64,000 nucleotides of DNA from Tenrec ecaudatus (GCF_050624435.1 NC_134536.1:7630758-7694757); one strand, 5' to 3'. Positions 11,946-24,420 are shown, counted from the first letter of the stretch. A program made the numbers and translations. The notes: generated by a model not told the origin, from the sequence alone.

Positions 11946-12964
11946 CTAGCTCACAGTTGTGCTAATTCTCCAAGGTGCGTTCTTCACATGTCCAAAACAT
12001 CTGCAAATACCAAAGCTAAAGCCTTCCAGACTTGCAAGAGATAGAGATCAGGCTTACAGGAGATAGGGATTACTCAGCTTGCCAACATCTAATCACTTAG
12101 TAGAAGAGAACGCATGCTCTTTCCCTGGGCGGGGTATTGCTCAACCCCCAGGAGCCTTTGGGATGGGAAGCTGGGAATGCGATTACTCTGCAAATAAGCA
12201 ATACCAGGAGGGGGCTTTGCGTGCCGCGTCCGCATGCCTAGCAGAGCTTCGAGTGGGTGTCAGGGATTGTTAATGGCCAATGTCTCTTCAAGTTCCAAAG
12301 TTACTCTGAACAGACCTGCTGCCTCTCTCTGCCCATCTGTGCAGGAGTTTCTGGGAGCTCACAGAATGCCCCAAAGAGCCTGCGCGTGGCCAGGGGCTGA
12401 AAGCAGCGCATAGCACACAACTTGCTCGACAGCCCGGGATCAAATGCCAAGACAAGTGTTTCTGATGATAAGGCTTGTGAGATTTGATAAGCTTTTATAT
12501 GGTGCCAGGCACAGGGCTGGGTGTTCTACAGCAAGAGACAGGTGTGACCTGAATGAGTCAGAAAGGTTTCCTGGAAAAGGTGGGAGTTTGGGCACATGGT
12601 GGGCTTTCACAGCCAGGGAAAGACAACCCGTCGGGGGGTCTGGGGGTCCGCAGGTGGGAGGCTGACTGGGAGCTGAGTGGTCAAGGACCATGAAGGCAGT
12701 GAAACCAGATGAGGGAGGACCTTGAACCTGAGGTGGAGGGTGTGGGCCTTTCCACAGCGGCCCCACTCTCGCTGAATTCTGCTTCTGCTGCCATAGACAC
12801 CCTGCCCTCTCTTGTTCAGTTGGCACCAGCCTGACCTTCAAGACCAAGTTCATGTGTCAACACTTCTGGGAAACCTTTGCTGCTCCCTCCCTGCTGAGCC
12901 CCTGTCCTGACAGCTCTCCCCATGCTCAGTGCGTGCTGAGGCAGAAGGAGTGGACTCCTGACCT

Positions 12965-13085
12965 GTATAGAAGCAGGACCTGGCAATCTGCTTCTGAAAG
13001 ATCCCGGCATTGAGAACGCGGGGCCTCAGCTCTACTCCAACACACTGGGCACCAGTGTTGGAGCCAGCTCCGTGGCAATGGGGCT
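12965..13085 (+). repeat. AfroSINE 3' fragment
   Basis: Body and tail only: ggcaatctgcttctgaaaga, then agctccgtggcaatgggg. Confidence 0.6.
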
Positions 13086-13096
13086 GATGGTCTAGC

Positions 13097-13660
13097 TCAT
13101 GTTTGTGAATGTGTGTTTCTGTATGTGTGAGTGTGCAGGCATGCGAGTGTGTGTGTGTGTTTTATGTGTGAGGATATCTCTATATATGTGTGCATGAGTG
13201 TGTGTACGTGTAAATGTATATGGGCATGTGTTTGAGTGTGCATGCATGTGTATATATGTACATGTGCATATGCATGTGTGTATATATGGGTAGATGTGTG
13301 TATGTAGGTGTCCATGTGGATATGTGTAAGTATGCATACCTGTGTGCACATGCAAGTCTATGCATATATGTGTGTGTTCATGTGTATGTATATGTCTGTA
13401 TGCATTGTATACATGTACATGTGTTTATATGTGCATATACTAGAGCATGCAAACATATATATGTGTGTGCATGTGTCTACATGTGTGGGTATAAATATGT
13501 ATACATGTGCATGTGTATATGCATACATATACTGCACGTATGTGCAAGTACACATGCATGTTACCACCTGTGTAGTGTGTACACATGTGTATACATGTGG
13601 GTGGGTGTGCATGTGTATGTGTATATGCATACATGAGAGCATGTATGTGGGTGCACGCAT
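13097..13660. repeat. TG/TATG-rich low-complexity tract, about 560 bp
   Basis: An alternating purine-pyrimidine run of TG, TA and CATG units (tgtgtatatatgtacatgtg-type). Several long open frames rich in Cys/Tyr/Val or His/Thr cross it in both directions. They are products of the repeat, not genes. Confidence 0.95.
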
Positions 13661-14174
13661 GCAGCCCCCCCCTCTGCCAGCTGGGAGCGTCTGGAAGCCA
13701 TCACCTGCCAGCAGCACTGAACACATCTCGGGCCAGATGTAAATACCATTCTCTCCGAAGAAAGTAGGTCCTGAGAGAAATGGCTGATTCCAGAACCAGT
13801 GCACGGAAAGTACAAGATAAACCTGAGACCTCCAGCATTCAGAGAATGGTGGACACATGTTGAAGGGTGTGCGCGTGCGAAAGAGAGAGAGAGAGAATCT
13901 GAGTACTGATATCACAGATTCCCCAGCGCAGTGGAGTGGATTTTAACTCAAGGCAGCCCCTGGTGTTACAGATGCGAACTGCTCTGAGCATTTCCAAGGC
14001 TGGCCTCTGGGGAAGCAGGCCATCAGGTTTTCTTCCACAGGATTGATTGCTGGATGGATGCAAACTGCCAAAGGGCAGGTGAGCAGCCAATCGCCACCCA
14101 TGCTCAGCAGTTAACAATTATAACCCGTGAAACAAAGAAATGGAGTGCACGATACCAGGGAAAAAGTGAAAACC

Positions 14175-14375
14175 CAGCCCAGTACTTTGGAGTCAATCCC
14201 AGCTCAGAGGGGCCCCTTAGGGGAGTGTAGAAATCCGCCACAGGGGCTGGAGATCGCTACAAAAGCAGACTGCCATGTCTCTGCCCTGAGGAGCAGCCAG
14301 TGGGTTCGAACTGTCAGTCTTTTTGCTAATTGCCGAGCCCTTAACCACTGCGTCGCCAAGCCTCTGAGACCACAG
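14175..14375 (-). repeat. AfroSINE
   Basis: Complement of the unit: ggagtcaatcccagctcaga at one end; aaaagcagactgccatgtct, gtgggttcgaactgtcag and cttaaccactgcgtcgcc at the other, including an intact B-box region. Confidence 0.85.
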
Positions 14376-14989
14376 TAATAAAAAAAATCCATTGAAAATT
14401 GGTGGAGAACAGAGATTTATAAGGTACCAAAGTACCTCCACACAGGTGACTACTTAGGGAGGGAACAGTATAGTCACCAGTATGGGAAAGACCGCTAGCA
14501 AGACCTCACCGCAATCTGGAGATGCAGGGAGAGCCCTCGGGAGTGGTCAAGGAGCACGCATACCCCACTGGAAGGACCCCGTGGGGAGAGCACCACAGCA
14601 AGTCTGAATCCCCTTGTAGGAAGGAAGACGTCCGAGTGTTCAGGCAGGATGGGGTATCGAAGGGGCAGGGGAGCCTCAGCTGAAACTCCCAGCGAGTTTT
14701 CTTTACGTTCCAGCTTGCTCAACAAAAGAAATACAAGGTACCCAACAGTGTGTGGCACAGAGACTAAGTCTCCAGCGAGTGCCCTGTGACCAAAGCAGGG
14801 GGACGTGCAGAGCCTTGCTATCAGAGAGCGCGCAATTCTAAAGTGCATGGTGCCAGACGCAGTTAGGTGAAAATGTAACACCTTACCATTGATCCCTTTG
14901 CTGACTCATTTGAAAGTTTCTGTTGTTAAGATGTTCTGCTTTCTTTTTGACTGAGGCTTTCCTGTTGCGTATATGATATCCAGGATAGG

Positions 14990-15195
14990 CAGATCTGCAG
15001 AGAGAGGGACTGGATTCGGGCATGGCCGAGGAGGGGGGGGGGGGGCTAGTGGGGCACTAACAACAAGGATGAGACGAAAATGTTCTCAGGTTGACTGTGG
15101 GGATCATTGCACAAGTCTTCTGAAGATGATGGAAGGATTGCATCGTAGGATATGTGAAGCATATGCCAATCAAAGTACTTTTTTAAAAATTAAAA
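14990..15195 (+). mobile_element. L1 3' end
   Basis: Reads gcactaacaacaaggatgag, then aggttgactgtggggatc, attgcacaagtcttctg and tgccaatcaaagtactttt, ending in a degenerate poly(A). It contains a G run at 15,028-15,046. Confidence 0.55.
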
Positions 15196-15196
15196 A

Positions 15197-15965
15197 GTGT
15201 GATATATGAGCCTAATTTTGACCCAGCACCACATATGTCTGTGTGGGGCCACGGATGTGGATGTATGCCTTTATTTGGTAGCACTCACCCACAGACAGCA
15301 CGGAGCCTTATGTGTGAAGTTGTTCCCATGGTCTACAAAGAATGGGGTGAAGGATCGACGGGGGAGCGGGGGGAGAGGAGGAGGAAGAGGAGGAAAGAGT
15401 CAGTAAAAGGAGAATAATAAGGACTACACAAAAACAACACTGGAAGCCATCAAACCTTTTTAAAAACTGCATTAACAATAAAAAGCGGGTCATGTAAATA
15501 GCCATCCATCACCATGTGCTTGCGTAGAATAAGGTCTAGATGTGAACAGAGATATATGTGTGTGCGCACATATACATATACAATCCTTGACCCTGTCAGA
15601 CCTAAGCATTCCTGCCGTAACACACACCCACTGTGACTGGTTCTGGGCTCATTGGGAGGGCAGCTTGGTGATTTTTGTTTAAGAAAATATTTTTATAGGG
15701 CTGTGTGCTTCCTGAGTTTGAAAATGGCTCTGTCAGTCGCTTTATCTCGGGTTGACCCTGTCTTGTTAAATGATGTGACGTAGGTTAGAGCTCTGATAAC
15801 AGGCTATTGACTAGAAGACATGGAAACCCTCTTCCCTTGTGAGGTTCAATGGTATGAGAACAAAGCAAAATCTGACCGCTCGTCATCTTAAGATCATCCC
15901 TCCCCCTTTTATCATTTCTGTGTCTTCTACTCATATATCTCTCCAGAACTTCTTCAAATCCTTTC
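15197..15965. other. Non-coding flank, nothing recognised
   Basis: I see no exon or known repeat; the tract at 15,350-15,410 is a purine-rich gag/gga stretch. Confidence 0.4.
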
Positions 15966-15967
15966 AT

Positions 15968-15968
<1 letters not shown>

Positions 15969-16001
<33 letters not shown>
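15969..16001. repeat. (AC)n microsatellite
   Basis: Uninterrupted AC dinucleotides, about 16 units. Confidence 0.97.
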
Positions 16002-16002
<1 letters not shown>

Positions 16003-16924
16003 CTTTCCCTATACTTTTGGGTCCCCCTTCATTAAGTTCCACGCCTGGGGTTGTCTTCTTCCATAATACGAGGCCCCACACACGGCCGTGCTGAATGAAC
16101 AAGCCAACACGTCTGAAGTCAAGAATCCTGCCGCCTTGGGAATGCTCTAGAAACTGTCTCCCTCGACCCTTCAGAGGGTCTCTCTCTCCCCATCTTTAAT
16201 CAGTCCAGATGAGACTGGCCAGCAAGCAGGGAGACAGAAGTCGACTCCTCAGCCTGGCCCTGCGAGGTGGATGCAGTGGAGTGGGTCATCCATGGGTTGT
16301 CTGAGTCTTCCACCACCCTCCTGAGTCCTGAGCAGAGGCTGCACAGCAGGAGGTGCTAGTAGATGAGACAAGTGCAGCTCCTGTGGCAGAACGCAGAGCG
16401 AGTGGGCTCCGGTCTGGTTCCACACTGCTGTCTATTCGCTGGGTGACTTCAGATAAGTCACCCCTCTTGAGCGTCACCTTCTCACCTTGTTGTGGGACCA
16501 GGGGACACCTGCCTTGTCTCCTCACTGGCTGCCACATGTGAGTGGGTTCTGTACATGGTAGGCCAGTTGCCCTTCAGTTGCCCAACTCAGGGCAGCCCTG
16601 GGTGTATCAGAGTAGACCTGCACTCCGTGCCCATGGACTCTTCATTGCTGACACCGGGCAAGTCGATCAGCAGACCTCTCATCTAAGGTGCGGACCTGGG
16701 CAGACTGGACCCTGCATCCTTTACCTTAGAAGCAGAGCACATTTCGTAGGATGGAGATGGCAGGGCCTGTGTCAGTGGAAAGCAAGAGACAGCGCTAGTG
16801 AGTAGAGCGGGAAGACAGGCTCGAAGCAGCCATCCTGGAGTGTCATTCTTGGTGCTTCCCTCTGATGTCCTCACAATGCTCATGCACAGTTGGACATTCC
16901 AGGGACGTTCGGACAGCCATTGAC

Positions 16925-17530
16925 CAGCTGCTCATTTTTTGGTTGTATTTTTTTGCTATAACAGAAAGACCACAAGAGGGGGCTTTAACAAACGCTGTGT
17001 TCTCACAGTGGAAGAAGCTGGGAGGCTGGTTTTAGGGTGTTGGTTCTAGGGACAGGTTTTGCCTTGGTTTTTCCACCTCTGGAGAGGGTCCTTGTCCCTT
17101 CCAAGCTTCAGCTCCTGGGCTCTCTCTGTATGACTTGACGTCTCTCTTCCCCCATCTCTGCTTCCTGTTCCCTTGCAGGTTGAATCGCTTAGAACTCAAA
17201 AGAGGTTGATTTAAAACACACCCTACACTAATCTGTCTCATCAACAGAAGAAAGACAGCCAATTCCCAAGCAGGATTAAAGCCACGGCTATTTCCATTCC
17301 CACTGCCACTGAGTCTCGTCCAGCTCACAGCAACCCTATGGGACCGAGTGCCACTGCTCCATAGGGTTTCCGAGGCTATAAATCTCTCCAGAGGCAGACA
17401 GCCTCATCATTCTCCCACGGATATAGGAGTTCGGATTTACAGCGCATATTTGTGAGGGTGAGAGGGGACACAAATCAATCCATAAAACCCAGCAAGGCCA
17501 ACATTCTGTTTCCTGTTTCAAAGAGTGGGA
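16925..17530 (-). mobile_element. MaLR-type LTR (MLT1-like), interrupted by an AfroSINE
   Basis: Antisense LTR: ttgctataacagaaagacca, tctcacagtggaagaagc, acaccctacactaatctg, and beyond the SINE gttcggatttacagcgc. The same plan occurs at 20,065 and 51,695. A non-coding relic of an old endogenous element. Confidence 0.6.
17290..17432 (-). repeat. AfroSINE inserted in the MaLR LTR
   Basis: Complement: actgccactgagtctcgtcc, aaccctatgggaccgag, gggtttccgaggctataa, and catcattctcccacgg. The LTR sequence resumes beyond it. Confidence 0.8.
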
Positions 17531-17730
17531 AGGCTCATTTCCCTAGGAGACCCTGCTCGACAGTGGAACCGTGGGAACATGACTCCCCTGTGCTTGGGAG
17601 GTTTATGTCCTGGCTCCTTGGTCCCCCCAGGGCTCCCCTCTTTCCGTGGAGTCTTCCTCCTCCTGAAGCAGATGGCTGATGACCTGATGACCGGGTGTCA
17701 CTGGCCGGCTGCTTGCCAGAACTCAACGAA

Positions 17731-17768
17731 CTTCTCCTCCTCCTCCTCCTCCTCCTCCTTCTCCTCCT
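17731..17768. repeat. (CTC)n microsatellite
   Basis: About twelve CTC/TCC units with one CTT interruption. Confidence 0.9.
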
Positions 17769-18116
17769 GCTTCCTGGCAGGTTTGTGCAGAGGACCCAGC
17801 TCCCACCACAAGGTGGAGTTCACGACTTAAATCTTCCTTGGTGAACCGGGAGCTGCTGGGAGCTCAGGCTCCCTCTCAAGCCTGATGCTCTCGCTTCGCC
17901 CTCACTGCAGATGGTGAGGTGGCAGGGCCCCTGCCCCACCACCTCCGTCAACCCGGGCCACCTTTGCGGAGCTACCCTAATATGCAATGGACACTTTCCT
18001 CCAGCTTATTGTGGGCTGTGGATGACCCTGATATTTCTTCTGTATCCTTCTTGGGTCAGGGTTCGGGCTCAGGCAGCGATGCCTTTGTTGGACCCGACTC
18101 TGCTCCTGGCTCAACA

Positions 18117-18310
18117 GAAGCCCTGGTGGTGTGGTAGTTACGCATCGATACCTGTGATGCTTACACATCAGCAGTTCCAACCCACCAGCCACACTGAGGG
18201 AGAAAGACAGGGCTTTCTACTTCCACAAAGTTTCATAGTCTCAAAAACCCAACGTGCCAATTCTCCCCTGCCCCTTAGGGTCGCTGTGAGTAGGAGCTGA
18301 CCCGATGACC
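18117..18310 (+). repeat. AfroSINE
   Basis: Head agaagccctggtggtgtgg, then cagttccaacccaccagcc, the body ctttctacttccacaaag, and the tail ttagggtcgctgtgag. Confidence 0.85.
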
Positions 18311-18334
18311 GTGACTTTGGTTTGGATTTTTTGG

Positions 18335-18530
18335 TGTTGGAGTGGTTGTGTATTGGGCTGCTCACCACGAGATCAGCGGTTTGAAACCGCCCGTCTCTCT
18401 GTGAGAGAAAGATGAGGCTTTCTGCTCTTGGAAAGACTTACAGCCTCAGAAACCCACTAGAGCCATTCTACCTTGTCCTATAGGGTCACCAAACGTCGGA
18501 ACAACTTGATGGCAGTGAATGAGTGAGTAG
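18335..18530 (+). repeat. AfroSINE, directly following another copy
   Basis: Reads gtattgggctgctcaccac, then gagatcagcggtttgaaac, the body gaaagatgaggctttctgc, and the tail ctatagggtcaccaaacg. It lies head-to-tail, about 25 bp from the preceding copy. Confidence 0.85.
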
Positions 18531-19374
18531 GTATACAGTGCACTTTGAATTAATACTTCAAAAATGATTGAGAGCTCTTTTCCATCATTGGGGCAAGCTG
18601 CAAATGGTGGCGACACCCCATGTGGTCTCGGAGGGTCCGTCTGTGTGCTGGCCCAGAGGTGCCTGTTCCGATCTTCCTTTTAGAGTGCCTTGCGTTTTCT
18701 CCAACGCGTGTACACAGGACAGAGCAGCCGGACGTGTCTGTCACGGCGAGTGTGTCCTCAGCGCACACGGAGTGGTTACCTGACTTGAGCCAACTCTGCG
18801 CACGTCTGGGTTCTGCAGCCCTCGGGCAGCAGGCTTCCAGCTCCGGGCTCTGTTGGCTGGTTGTCCGTAGGCGGCTGGGGTGCTGGGCCCCGAGTGGCGT
18901 CAGCGGCATTCCTGAGCTATCTCCAGCAGCCGGCGGGGCCTGTCAACCCCCAGCAAGAAGGGCACCTGCTGCTGCCCTGGCACCAGGCCGCATCTGCCGT
19001 GAATTCCGTCACCGGCATACTGACTCAAATCGGAGAGTATCCGATTCTCCGTGACCAGGATGTTCTTTCCAAGGCCGTGTCATCTTTTAAAGAAAGCATC
19101 TGGTCCTCTTTCCAGCTCCTTTGCTGGTAAGAAACGGCAGGCTCAGCAGATTCCCGACTAGTTCCCTGCTGGTTCTCCATCGTACTGGTTCTTGGGGGCA
19201 GCATGCCTGCCTAACACAACACACATGGACACCCAGATTTTACTCATTGGACAACTCGGTGAAATTGTGCGCTGGGTGAAAGTTCGTGTCACAAAAACAT
19301 CAGTTTTACCAGCGTCTTTGCTTCTGGCCAAGGGAAATCACCACAAATAATCCACATTTCTAGAAAGCCAGGGG

Positions 19375-19555
19375 CAGGGTGGGTTTGGTACTGGGCTGCC
19401 AACCAAAGGTGAGCAGTTCAAAGCCACTCCTCAGGGGGAAAATGTGGCTGCTGGCTCCTATCTGAAAGGCCAGTCTTGGAAACCCTCTCTGTCCTATGGA
19501 CTCGCCATCAGTCAGCATGGGCTTGATGGCGGCGACTTCGGTTCGGGGTGTTGGC
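19375..19555 (+). repeat. AfroSINE
   Basis: Reads gtactgggctgccaaccaaa, then gtgagcagttcaaagccac, the body tcttggaaaccctctctgtc, and the tail agtcagcatgggcttgatgg. Confidence 0.8.
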
Positions 19556-20064
19556 AGCCATGTCCTTCGCGTCCCCTTTCTGGTGTTGAGAACAAGTCAA
19601 GTGTAGGCACCGGGTGATGCTCCAAGCAGTGACGGTCTCTCAGGGCCTGTAGCCCCTTGATCACTGAGCAGTGGCTTGCTCCTGTCTGTAAGTGTCTCGG
19701 GGTCCCCTGGCAGGCCTGTCACCCACTCAGACTCTGCAGTGTTGTTAGCATTCTGTTCCTTGAAGATTAGGGCCAGAGTTTCTCATCTGGGGGCACTTGG
19801 CCACCTCTGGGATCGTTTTATGAGCACTAGGTGGGTGAAGCACTGGTGACAGTGCATAGACAGAAGCCAGAGATGTTGCTAAGCTTCCTCCAACACACAA
19901 CACTGTTTATGCAACTGAGAACGAGCCACCTAAAGTGTCCATTGACCAGAGACTGGCTTTCCCTAGATCAGGCTAGATTTCCCACCAGCTGACATCTAGC
20001 TCCAACACCTTGGGTTCTGTAAATAGTTTGGTAGACCTCTTCCATTCCACGTCCCTGATTGATA

Positions 20065-20480
20065 GATTGCCTGTCTCTGTTATCTCGTGCCATGGTAACA
20101 GAGAGACTACAAGTAGGTTTGGTTTTATCAAACAAATTTATCTCTTATCTCCTCTCAGCTTCGGAGGCTAGAAGTCTGAAGCCAGGGTGCAATCTCCACG
20201 GGAAGGCTTTTGCCCTCTGTCAGTTCTGGGAGAAGATCTTTGTCTCTTTGAGCTTCTGCTCCTGGGTGACCTTCAGGTGACCTGGAATCTCCTCTGCTTG
20301 CTTGTTTGATGCCTTTTATTCCTCTCATACTGGAAAAAGATGGGCTTTAGATACACCCTATGCTAATTGGTTTCAATAACAACAAAGACAACTTATTGCC
20401 AACTGAGATGATAACCACAGGCCTAGAAGTTAGGATTTATAATTCATATTTTGGGGCAACACAGTTATTCACCCCCATAG
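20065..20480 (-). mobile_element. MaLR-type LTR (MLT1-like)
   Basis: Antisense LTR: ctgtctctgttatctcgtgc, agcttcggaggctagaagtc, cagggtgcaatctccacgg, and tacaccctatgctaattgg. Antisense MaLR LTRs keep this order. No coding content. Confidence 0.6.
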
Positions 20481-20578
20481 AAATAGCGATTTTCATATCT
20501 TATCAGAAATATACAGATGACCAACACTGCTCTCAACATGAACACATACATGCATGCACACAGGAACACTCACACGCG

Positions 20579-20601
20579 CACACACACACACACACACACA
20601 A
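20579..20601. repeat. (CA)n microsatellite
   Basis: CA dinucleotides, preceded by an imperfect cacacgcg stretch. Confidence 0.9.
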
Positions 20602-21299
20602 ATCGAACAACCAAAAACCAAAATGGAATAAAGTCCCCTCACTCACTGGAAACATCATTCTGAAAAGCCCCTGTAATAGCAGCTAGCAAGTTCAAAGTCT
20701 TAAAGGTGTAATCTGTATTCTAGCGCTGAGATTAATCTTTTGGGAAGCTGCCTTGAGAATTATTTGGCTATTGCTGGCCAGATCATTTGCCGGATTATAT
20801 TCTTGGCGCTGAAAGGAAACACAAAGTCTGTGAGAGACGGGAGGAGGCCAGGACTTGTATGTCTGACTGTGGTTGTCCGGGCTGCACCCAGGTTTTGAAA
20901 AGAAAATAAAGTTCATAATGAGTTTACCCGCAAAATGCCCTTTCCCATTCACCCTTTCCAGAAGGGGACTTGTTAGCATAAGCGCTTCATTTCCTGAGCC
21001 CCACTGTCCTTCAAAGCCCCCTCTCCTGGGGTTCTGATTGCCTGTCTGCACTTTTTGTGTTTTGTTCTATGGGGTGGCTCACTCGACCCTCTGGACTCCA
21101 GAGGAGTCTCCAGAGGAACAGACTCCGTGCCCTGATCATTTCTGTATCCTGCGGACATAGTCTTGCTCCTGCAGAAACTCAGTTCTTGGGGTTTGTGCTC
21201 CTTGCTTGCTTACTCGGGGCAGTGACAATGGCTCTTTAAAAAACTCACTGTCCAACTCTGAGACCAGAAGAACTAGATGGTGCCCAACTACCACTACCG

Positions 21300-21560
21300 A
21301 CTGCTCTGAAAGGGATCACAGTCGAGAGTCTTAGATACAGGGGGAGAAAATGTGGGACCGGACTCAGAATCACTAAAAAAAACCACACACACACACACGT
21401 TCCCTGGTCAAACAGAGGGAGGTAGAACTCCCAAAATGATGGCCTTATTCACCCTGCAGGTCTGGAATAAACTTATCCCTCCAGGGTTCCATTTTCAGCC
21501 AAGCAAGAGACAGGTCTACAAGTGCAGCGATAGCCCTAGTGAAGTATCTTAGCGTAAGTG
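21300..21560 (+). mobile_element. L1 3'-UTR-type fragment
   Basis: Shares block order with 7,440 and 31,890: gaccggactcagaatcac, aacagagggaggtagaac and the ttcagccaagcaagagacag block. It contains (CA)n at 21,384-21,398. Confidence 0.5.
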
Positions 21561-21699
21561 ACCACTGAATGTTAACAATGGACAGCAGTTATCCAAGAAC
21601 AAAATTCCGATGTGGGAGGAAAGAAGGAGGCCTGTGAACAGGAGACAGAGAGGAGATGAGGTAGCAATGATAGAAAACAACAACCGACCGACCAACCCT

Positions 21700-21893
21700 G
21701 ACAAACAAACAGCCCTCGTGGTTGTCAAGATGATTCTCACTCACGGAGACCCTATCGGACAGAGGGGAGCTTTCCACTGGGGTTTTCTGAAACAGATGGT
21801 TACATCTTTCATCTGCACCATGTGGAAGGTTCCAGACACCAACCTTTCGGTTAACAGCCAAGGGTGTAACTAATTCATCACCAGGGCTCCTGG
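21700..21893 (-). repeat. AfroSINE
   Basis: Complement: cgtggttgtcaagatgattc, acggagaccctatcggac, ccaacctttcggttaacag and atcaccagggctcc. Confidence 0.85.
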
Positions 21894-22899
21894 ATATGCT
21901 TGTTGCTCCCTCGTTTACTTCCAACCCTCTGAAAACAATGGCCAAGGACTGCCTAATCTCCCTCTTCCTGGATCAAATTAACGAAATGCTGCGATGTGAG
22001 ACCAGGGAAATCTCAGACATAAATAACACACTCCAAACCCTTGCCAAATGGCTCTCCTTCCGTCCCACCGCCCAAAGGACTTTTCCTTAGCCTTCTGCTT
22101 GGGTTTGGCTTTCTTAGCAAACATGAAGGATTTCTGGAGCAATTAATTTGATGATCTGGATAATATTTTCTCTTGGTCAGCAAGGATAATAATCCAAGAA
22201 ATAAAGAGGCCATAGGTAGCTGTGGACCAGGGAACCGTAAATCTCACCTCTCAGATTAACTGGACATAGATGGAAGAAAGGCTTGAGAGAAACGGGGGAA
22301 CTATGTGTACATGGAAAGCTCCCATTATCGCTGAATGCCATTTTCCCATGAACCTTTTGGACCCCCCTCGGTGTATATGATGTGATGGTAGATTTATCAC
22401 ATAATAAAAGTTAAGGCCCTTTGTGCAAGATATGAAAGACCTTAGACTTAACCACTAACAAATCACTAAGCCCTTGAATTATGAAGTTCTACAGATCCCT
22501 AGAGATCTCGTTCATTTCCTTCTTGTTTACAGATGAGGAAATGGAAGTTTAATCACTGACTAGCTTAAAGTAACCGGGCGATGCGTCGCTCGCTGTTGTT
22601 AGGTGTCAGTTCAGACTTCCGGTACCGCGAGACACGACTCAACACTTCCCTCCCTCTGCCTGAACCTGTCCGTGCGGCCACGGTGTCAGTCAGTCTCCTT
22701 GAGAGGAAAGGCCTCTTTTCCCATGATTTTACCCAGCATGACGTCCTTCTCCAGGACTGCTGGCACCAACATAGAGCAGTCAAGTGTTGAACCCTTGGTG
22801 CCACCCAGACTCCTCTCCCTGGGTAGGAGTCTTCAGTTCTACTGCTCCTGGCTCCCCCTTAACCCCCCCCCCCCTCAGCCCTAAGTGGCCCTCTCCTGC

Positions 22900-23205
22900 A
22901 GGGCAGCTGGGAATGCTAAATTGGGCAAATCTGCACTTCCTTGCTACTACTCAGAAGATTGCATCCTGGAGCAGTGTTTATTTAAATTACGAAGGAACCT
23001 GATAAGAAATTGAGAAATGCTTCCAGCACTAATTACAGTGAATTATCAGATTATTTGGATTAAAGCGATCATTTGGCATCGGATCAAATTATCCTCTAGC
23101 CATGTTTCTGAAGATGTAAGGAAAGCCAGGAAGGAAGCAACAACAGTACAAGAAAGTGGAATGGCCCAACAGCTAAGCATTGAATTACATCCCCATCATT
23201 AAGGT
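22900..23205. other. Non-repetitive AT-rich block, possible conserved non-coding element
   Basis: Not assignable to any repeat seen elsewhere in the window. It is dense in TAAT/ATTA-type cores (gcactaattacagtgaatta, then ttatttggattaaagcgatc). This is only a candidate; conservation cannot be tested from one sequence. Confidence 0.3.
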
Positions 23206-23604
23206 TCCTCTCCTGTCTGGCCTCCCCACCTCCAGTCTCAAGGACTGGGTGGCTTGGCTATGGAGTAAAGGGAGAATGGATCTGAGGGCCCAGGTGCTGT
23301 GAGGTTTGCGCCTGGCTACTGCATTGATGGCAGTGTGGAGTGACATAGTAAACTCTTTGCTGTAAGTGACCTGAGGTCTTACTTGCCCCTTATCTGATCA
23401 CTTACTCTAAGCAATTCATAATGAATTTCAACATCTCTTATCCCACCTCTCACCTGCTGCCGCCACAAGGATCTCATGTCTTTCAGGGATCTTATCAACG
23501 AGTAAAATCCTGTCCCATTTCCTAGCGAGAGGCAGTCAGAACCATCCCGAGGGGGGTGGGGGGTGGGGGCCCCGGAAGTGGTAAGGCTTCGTAACCATTG
23601 TCAT

Positions 23605-23805
23605 AGCCCTTAGTCACTGTTGAGTTGATTGCCAGTCATGGTCATGGCCATGTGTACTGAGTAGAACTGCTCTGTAGGGGTTTCGAGGCTGCGACCTTGC
23701 GGGAGCAGAGCCCCAATCTACCTGCTGAGGTGCTTCCTTGTGCCACCAAACAGCCAACTCTTTCCTTTAGTCGTTGAGTGCTGTACCACCTGCGCCACTC
23801 AGGGA
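23605..23805 (-). repeat. AfroSINE, degraded
   Basis: Complement: actgttgagttgattgccag, gtagaactgctctgtagg, ggtttcgaggctgcgac, and cacctgcgccactcaggg. Confidence 0.75.
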
Positions 23806-23887
23806 TACCAAACCCAAGCCCAAACCCAATGCCAGCGGTTTGCTGAAACATTTTCATTTCATCTGTTCCCTAACTGAAGGCGTCAGT

Positions 23888-23932
23888 AAGGAGCCCTCGT
23901 GGCGTAGTGGCGACAAGGCCCTGACCTCGTTT
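23888..23932 (+). repeat. AfroSINE head fragment
   Basis: Reads aaggagccctcgtggcgtag, then tggcgacaaggccctgacc. It stops where the RTE sequence begins. Confidence 0.6.
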
Positions 23933-24420
23933 TTGCTCATACTGTAGAACTTCTCCATCGTCTATTCCACAGATACCGTCAACTTGATTCCTGCGTAGTC
24001 CACCTGGTGAGGTCCACATGTATGCTTGCTGTTTATGTTGTTGATAAAAAGGCCTTTATGATGAAGAATTCGCGGTCTCACAACCTCGACCGTGTGACCT
24101 CCAGCTTTTCTATCACCAAAAGCATCTTTTCCAACTATGGGTCCTTCCTCTTTCTTCCCAACTTTTGCATTTCAATCATCAGCAATTATCAACACATCTC
24201 CCTTGCATGCTTGATCCGTTTCAGACTAAAAAAGTGGGTAGTGTTTTAAGTCTATTCATCTCTAACGTTAGTGGTCGTGTAGTTTTGAATAGTTTGTGTG
24301 AACTGGACTTCCTGGCAGGCATATGGACAGTATCCCATCACAGACAGAATTGTACTTCATGAAACGTTGACATGTTCTTTTCCATGATGAACAGCATCAT
24401 ATTCATTACCAAAACCCACG
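23933..24420 (-). repeat. RTE (BovB-like) LINE ORF fragment, antisense
   Basis: Carries the antisense reverse-transcriptase C-terminal segment of RTE LINEs: gtagttttgaatagtttgtg, tgaactggacttcctggcag, and catatggacagtatcccat. Stops interrupt it in every frame, so it is a dead copy. Confidence 0.75.

Noticed and set aside
12440..12853. A 137-residue minus-strand open frame, and similar ones at 14,495-14,881 and 47,616-48,189
   Set aside because: No start context, domain, splice sites or consistent composition; overlapping frames on the opposite strand are equally long.
13092..13915. Several overlapping open frames of 60-185 residues rich in Cys/Tyr/Val or His/Thr
   Set aside because: They are translations of the TG/TATG tract. 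They occur on both strands and in several frames, with repeat-driven composition.
15969..16001. Regular short repeats suggestive of a CRISPR array (here and at 50,614 and 24,824)
   Set aside because: They are uninterrupted dinucleotide microsatellites with no spacers, in a mammalian genome.
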